Source: Mycobacteroides sp. CBMA 271
Lineage (GTDB): Bacteria > Actinomycetota > Actinomycetes > Mycobacteriales > Mycobacteriaceae
Assembly: GCF_009729205.1 (NCBI RefSeq)
Contig: NZ_VTHB01000005.1
Coordinates: forward strand, 310,001-374,000
Length of the DNA: 64,000 bases
Direction of reading: 5' to 3'
Position 1 is the first letter of the stretch, and the number at the start of each line of letters is the position of its first letter. The position numbers and the translations under genes were made by a program. Shown in pieces: positions 61,194-64,000 of the stretch. The notes beneath the pieces are model-generated. The model did not search any database and was not told the origin of the DNA. It saw only the letters and a program-made list of their open reading frames with translations.

Positions 61194-61333
61194 ATCTTCG
61201 AAGTAGCGGCGGGTGTACTCAAGACCTTTTCCGAGTGTCGCTCAAGTCCGGGCGCGTGTTCGGCATCGTGAACCTCGCAACCCGCCCATTTCCGGTCGTC
61301 CGCGTTCTCGAGCCATAGGGACCTAGAGGCCAT
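61184..61333 (-). CDS. Possible 49-residue small protein between TetR and the adenylyltransferase
   Basis: A short ATG frame beginning 7 nt after the TetR stop and overlapping the adenylyltransferase start by 10 nt: SLWLENADDRKWAGCEVHDAEHAPG... The composition (Asp/Glu/His-rich, codons mostly G/C-ending) looks coding, but no homologue is recognised and no strong ribosome-binding site is present. It could be a real small gene in the TetR operon or a remnant. Confidence 0.3.
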   Translation of the reverse strand: MASRSLWLENADDRKWAGCEVHDAEHAPGLERHSEKVLSTPAATSKIWV

Positions 61334-61340
61334 TGCGGGT

Positions 61341-61964
61341 CTAATGCGCGGAGCGCTCCGGACCGTGGGCCAGCAGCATCTCGACGAGCTGGTCGATGAG
61401 GGTTTCTTCGCTGACGGCGACATCCCCATGCAGCCATGCAGCAACGGCCTGCCCCACTCCGCCCACCACGAAATGCGCGAGCACGGGCAGGTTGCCGCGA
61501 TCGTCGGGACGGAACCAGTCCCGCAGGTGCTGCGCGAACAGCGATACGAACAACGCCGTCGCCTCGAACCTCTTGCGAACCAAAACAGGGTTGACCTGAC
61601 TCGGGCTGTAGAGCAGCTGTCCGATACGACGGTCGGCGCCGATGGCGCGAACGACGCTGGTAATACCCGCTCTCACCTGCTGGCGCGGCAGCGCCGCCGC
61701 CACCTCTGCTTCGATCGTGGATGTCAGGCCCTCGATGGCCCAGTCGAAAATTGCCACTGCGAAATCGTCTTTGTCGGTGAAACTTTCGTAGAAGTAACGC
61801 TGGGCCAGGCCCGCACGCTGACAGACGGTACGCAGCGTGAGATCACCCGGACCGTCCGGTGCACCGAGGATGTCCAGCCCCACGTCCAGGAGCTGTTGCC
61901 GACGCCGGGCCAGGCGTTCGTCGGCGGGGAGGCCGCTGTACGAGCGGCCGGCGGGGGATGACAC
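61341..61964 (-). CDS. TetR family transcriptional regulator
   Basis: About 207 residues. HTH region: RRRQQLLDVGLDILGAPDGPGDLTLRTVCQRAGLAQRYFYESFTDKDDF (parts: LLDVGLDILG, RAGLAQRYFYESFTDKDD). The GTG 61964 is chosen from the HTH position; the longer frame runs into the divergent operator. Facing the acyl-CoA dehydrogenase pair across a 34-bp dyad (62010-62043), it is the likely repressor of fatty-acid or sterol-side-chain genes there. Confidence 0.88.
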   Translation of the reverse strand: MSSPAGRSYSGLPADERLARRRQQLLDVGLDILGAPDGPGDLTLRTVCQRAGLAQRYFYESFTDKDDFAVAIFDWAIEGLTSTIEAEVAAALPRQQVRAGITSVVRAIGADRRIGQLLYSPSQVNPVLVRKRFEATALFVSLFAQHLRDWFRPDDRGNLPVLAHFVVGGVGQAVAAWLHGDVAVSEETLIDQLVEMLLAHGPERSAH

Positions 61965-62009
61965 TCGCCCAGTCTTACAGGATGCGGTGTTGCAGCGGAA
62001 CAGCATGGA

Positions 62010-62043
62010 CGTTAATCTGAATGCGCTTGCATCCAGATTAACG
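62010..62043. promoter_or_regulatory. 34-bp dyad operator between TetR and acyl-CoA dehydrogenase genes
   Basis: Perfect 10-bp outer arms CGTTAATCTG (62010-62019) and CAGATTAACG (62034-62043). Inside lies a second dyad ATGC (62021-62024) and GCAT (62029-62032) around GCTT. Of 15 opposing positions only one is unpaired. It is 46 bp from the TetR GTG and 15 bp before the acyl-CoA dehydrogenase ATG, typical of a TetR-controlled divergent promoter. Confidence 0.85.
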
Positions 62044-62058
62044 GACATTGGGGCACAA

Positions 62059-63288
62059 ATGGACCTGGCCTTCTCGGCAGAGGATGAACGATTCCGCACG
62101 GAGGTCCGGGCATTCCTGAACGGGCACCTCACCGAGGACCTACGCGCCGCCGGACGCCTGCAAACGAGCGTGTACAGCGACCACGAGGCCAGCATGACGT
62201 GGCAGGCGATCCTCCACGAGAAGGGCTGGGCGGCGCCGGGCTGGCCAGTCAAGCACGGAGGCCAGCCGTGGAGTGTTGCGCAGCATTACATCTTCGCGGT
62301 CGAATCGATGCTTGCCGGCGCACCTGCGCTGTCGCCCATGGGAATTCGTATGGTCGCACATGCCATCGTCAAGTTCGGCACGCCCGAGCAGAAGGCCTTC
62401 TTCCTGCCCCGGATTCTCACGGGCGAGGTGTTCTTCTGCCAGGGATACAGCGAGCCCGAGTCCGGCTCGGACCTGGCGTCGCTGCAGATGTCGGCGGTGG
62501 CCGACGGCGATGACTTAATCCTCAACGGCTCCAAAATCTGGACGACCCATGCGCGCGAGGCGAATTGGATGTTCGCCTTGGTCCGCACCACCAAGGGTCC
62601 GAAGAAGCAGCTCGGCATCACCTTCATCCTTATCGACTTCACCTCGCCCGGTATCGAGGTCCGGCCGCTGGTGATGAGCTCAGGGGAGGAGGTGCAGAAT
62701 GTTGTGTTCTTCGACAACGTTCGCGTACCGAAGGCCAACGTCCTCGGCGAGATCGACGATGGGTGGACCGTCGCGAAGTACCTGCTCGAGTTCGAACGTG
62801 GCGGCGGGGCTGCCGCCCCGATGCTGCAGGTAGGACTTGATCAGCTGAGTGCCGCGGCACAGGTCATGCCCACCGAAAATGGCGTACTTGCAGACGATCC
62901 CGTGTTCGCCGCCAAGCTTGCCGATGTGTCCATCCGAGTCGACGTGCTGGAGGTGCTCGAACATCGGGTGCTTGCGGTTGTGGCGAGCGGAGGTAATCCC
63001 GGAACGGCATCCTCGATGCTCAAGATTCTGGGCACCGAGCTGTCGCAGGCGTTGACCACGCTGACACTCGAGGCCGCGGGCCCGCGTGGGCGGGTGTATC
63101 AGCCTCATGTCACGAAGCCGGGTGGTCCGGTGGTGGAATACACCCCGCCTGCCGACGGGTACCACAGCGGCGAGCTATGGCAAGCGGTGGCGCCGTTGCA
63201 CTACTTCAATGATCGGGCCGGATCAATCTATGCCGGTTCCAACGAGATTCAACGCAACATCCTCGCCAAGGCCCAACTGGGCCTCTGA
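62059..63288 (+). CDS. Acyl-CoA dehydrogenase (FadE-type)
   Basis: About 409 residues. N-terminal helices begin MDLAFSAEDERFRTEVRAFL; the FAD-binding beta domain has CQGYSEPESGSDLASLQMSA and LNGSKIWTTHAREANWMFALVRT; the end has AGSIYAGSNEIQRNILAKAQLGL, the standard C-terminus. The usual catalytic Glu region is replaced here by the SxxPxxFND-like AVAPLHYFND, so the base is uncertain. ATG 62059 sits 15 bp after the operator. It is immediately followed by a second, shorter acyl-CoA dehydrogenase (22 nt gap), typical of heteromeric alpha2-beta2 enzymes acting on bulky CoA esters such as sterol side chains. Confidence 0.88.
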   Translation: MDLAFSAEDERFRTEVRAFLNGHLTEDLRAAGRLQTSVYSDHEASMTWQAILHEKGWAAPGWPVKHGGQPWSVAQHYIFAVESMLAGAPALSPMGIRMVAHAIVKFGTPEQKAFFLPRILTGEVFFCQGYSEPESGSDLASLQMSAVADGDDLILNGSKIWTTHAREANWMFALVRTTKGPKKQLGITFILIDFTSPGIEVRPLVMSSGEEVQNVVFFDNVRVPKANVLGEIDDGWTVAKYLLEFERGGGAAAPMLQVGLDQLSAAAQVMPTENGVLADDPVFAAKLADVSIRVDVLEVLEHRVLAVVASGGNPGTASSMLKILGTELSQALTTLTLEAAGPRGRVYQPHVTKPGGPVVEYTPPADGYHSGELWQAVAPLHYFNDRAGSIYAGSNEIQRNILAKAQLGL

Positions 63289-63310
63289 TAGACGAAGAGC
63301 GAATATCACC

Positions 63311-64000
63311 ATGGATTTCAGCCTCACCGACGAACAACAGCTCCTCAAGAACTCCGTCTCGGACTTCCTGTCCACCCGGTATGCCTTGGATACCAGCCGA
63401 CGCGCCGCGCGCTCGGATATCGGCTGGCAGCCGAAGGTATGGAAGTCCTTCGCCGAAGAGCTCGGCATCTTGGCCGCACCTCTCCCGGAGGACCACGGTG
63501 GGCTTGGCGGCGGCGCAGAAGAGGTTCTGGTGATCGCTGAGGTGCTGGGACAGCATCTCGTTGTGGAGCCGTTCATCGGCACCGTGGTGCTGGGTGGCGG
63601 CCTGCTGCGCCGCTCGAACGGCACGCTGGCCGCGGAACTTCTCGCGGGTATCGCGGCGGGCGAGGTTGTGACCGGATTCGCCGCCCTGGAGCCAACGTCC
63701 GGGCAATCGTTCCATTCCGTGCGGACCACCGCCCGCCGCGAGGGACAAGACTGGGTTCTCGACGGTGAGAAGATCGTGGTGAGCGATGCACCCATCGCGA
63801 CCCATCTGCTCATCACCGCGCGAACATCCGGCGCCAGCGCCGATGCCGCGGGCCTGACACTATTCGCGGTGCCGTTCAATCCCGCCGATCCGCCCGCAGG
63901 CATGGCCACACATCACTACCGCACGATCGACGATCACCATGCCAGCGATCTGGTAATAACCGGTCTGCGCGTGCCGGATTCGGCGCGCGTCTCCGCGGTG
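63311..64000 (+). CDS. Acyl-CoA dehydrogenase, second subunit (cut by window end)
   Basis: 230 codons are visible from ATG 63311 with no stop before the edge. MDFSLTDEQQLLKNSVSDFLSTRYAL opens it; VWKSFAEELGILAAPLPEDHGGLGGG and FAALEPTSGQSF follow, then a beta domain with VLDGEKIVVSDAPIATHLLITART. Its sequence is less conserved than that of its neighbour, as expected for the non-catalytic or FAD-sharing partner of a heteromeric FadE pair. The gap to the first dehydrogenase is 22 nt, so they are co-transcribed. Confidence 0.88.
   Translation, partial: MDFSLTDEQQLLKNSVSDFLSTRYALDTSRRAARSDIGWQPKVWKSFAEELGILAAPLPEDHGGLGGGAEEVLVIAEVLGQHLVVEPFIGTVVLGGGLLRRSNGTLAAELLAGIAAGEVVTGFAALEPTSGQSFHSVRTTARREGQDWVLDGEKIVVSDAPIATHLLITARTSGASADAAGLTLFAVPFNPADPPAGMATHHYRTIDDHHASDLVITGLRVPDSARVSAV

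Overview
The window looks like chromosome of a rapidly growing mycobacterium, most likely the Mycobacteroides abscessus-chelonae group. The evidence is high GC, frequent GTG/TTG starts, many leaderless-type promoters, an MmpS/MmpL pair, furA-katG, a RipD-type protein, a hemophore-like protein, and an F420-dependent (LLM) oxidoreductase. The species call is inference. No rRNA, tRNA, insertion sequence, prophage or CRISPR array was seen, and the coding strand changes often.

Layout: 1-7.5 kb holds the proline-rich 3' end of a secreted protein, two small membrane proteins, a 1296-residue nitrate reductase fused to a diflavin reductase, a fluoride riboswitch with tandem crcB genes, a universal stress protein and a GNAT-like protein. 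7.5-19.4 kb is a divergent lipid locus: methyltransferase-MmpL-MmpS on one side, a 2147-residue reducing polyketide synthase plus a stand-alone thioesterase on the other. 19.4-28.7 kb has a secreted protein, cinA, an HD protein facing a GlxA-type regulator, pirin/TetR, a VOC-ArsR-SRPBCC operon under a clear operator-promoter, and uppP. 28.7-36.2 kb carries exported or membrane-anchored hydrolases, a Tat-lipoprotein flavin oxidase, a metallo-hydrolase and a TetR-SRPBCC pair.

36.3-40.6 kb is a tightly overlapping operon (DUF4242 protein, acyl-CoA-dehydrogenase-like flavoprotein, ABC ATPase, Tat-exported binding protein, permease) facing a TetR across a perfect 16-bp palindrome. It is probably an uptake-plus-oxidation system for an unknown small molecule. 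40.6-45.1 kb has a repeat-containing small secreted protein, TetR-enoyl-CoA hydratase, and P450-TetR-membrane protein. 45.2-47.6 kb holds a stand-alone qcrB behind two tandem identical-architecture dyads, then an RNase Sa-like lipoprotein with its barstar. 47.6-50.9 kb is katG-furA and a MarR regulator.

51-64 kb contains a GyrA-like/GNAT fusion, a catalytically dead RipD-type NlpC/P60 protein, FhuF, a Baeyer-Villiger-type monooxygenase, a hemophore-like protein, a second diflavin reductase related to the tail of the nitrate reductase, an S4 protein, an ANT(6)-like adenylyltransferase, and a TetR facing a pair of acyl-CoA dehydrogenases, the last cut by the window edge.

All family assignments rest on motif recognition by eye. 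Starts were chosen from overlap with the upstream gene, Shine-Dalgarno sequences or leaderless -10 spacing.
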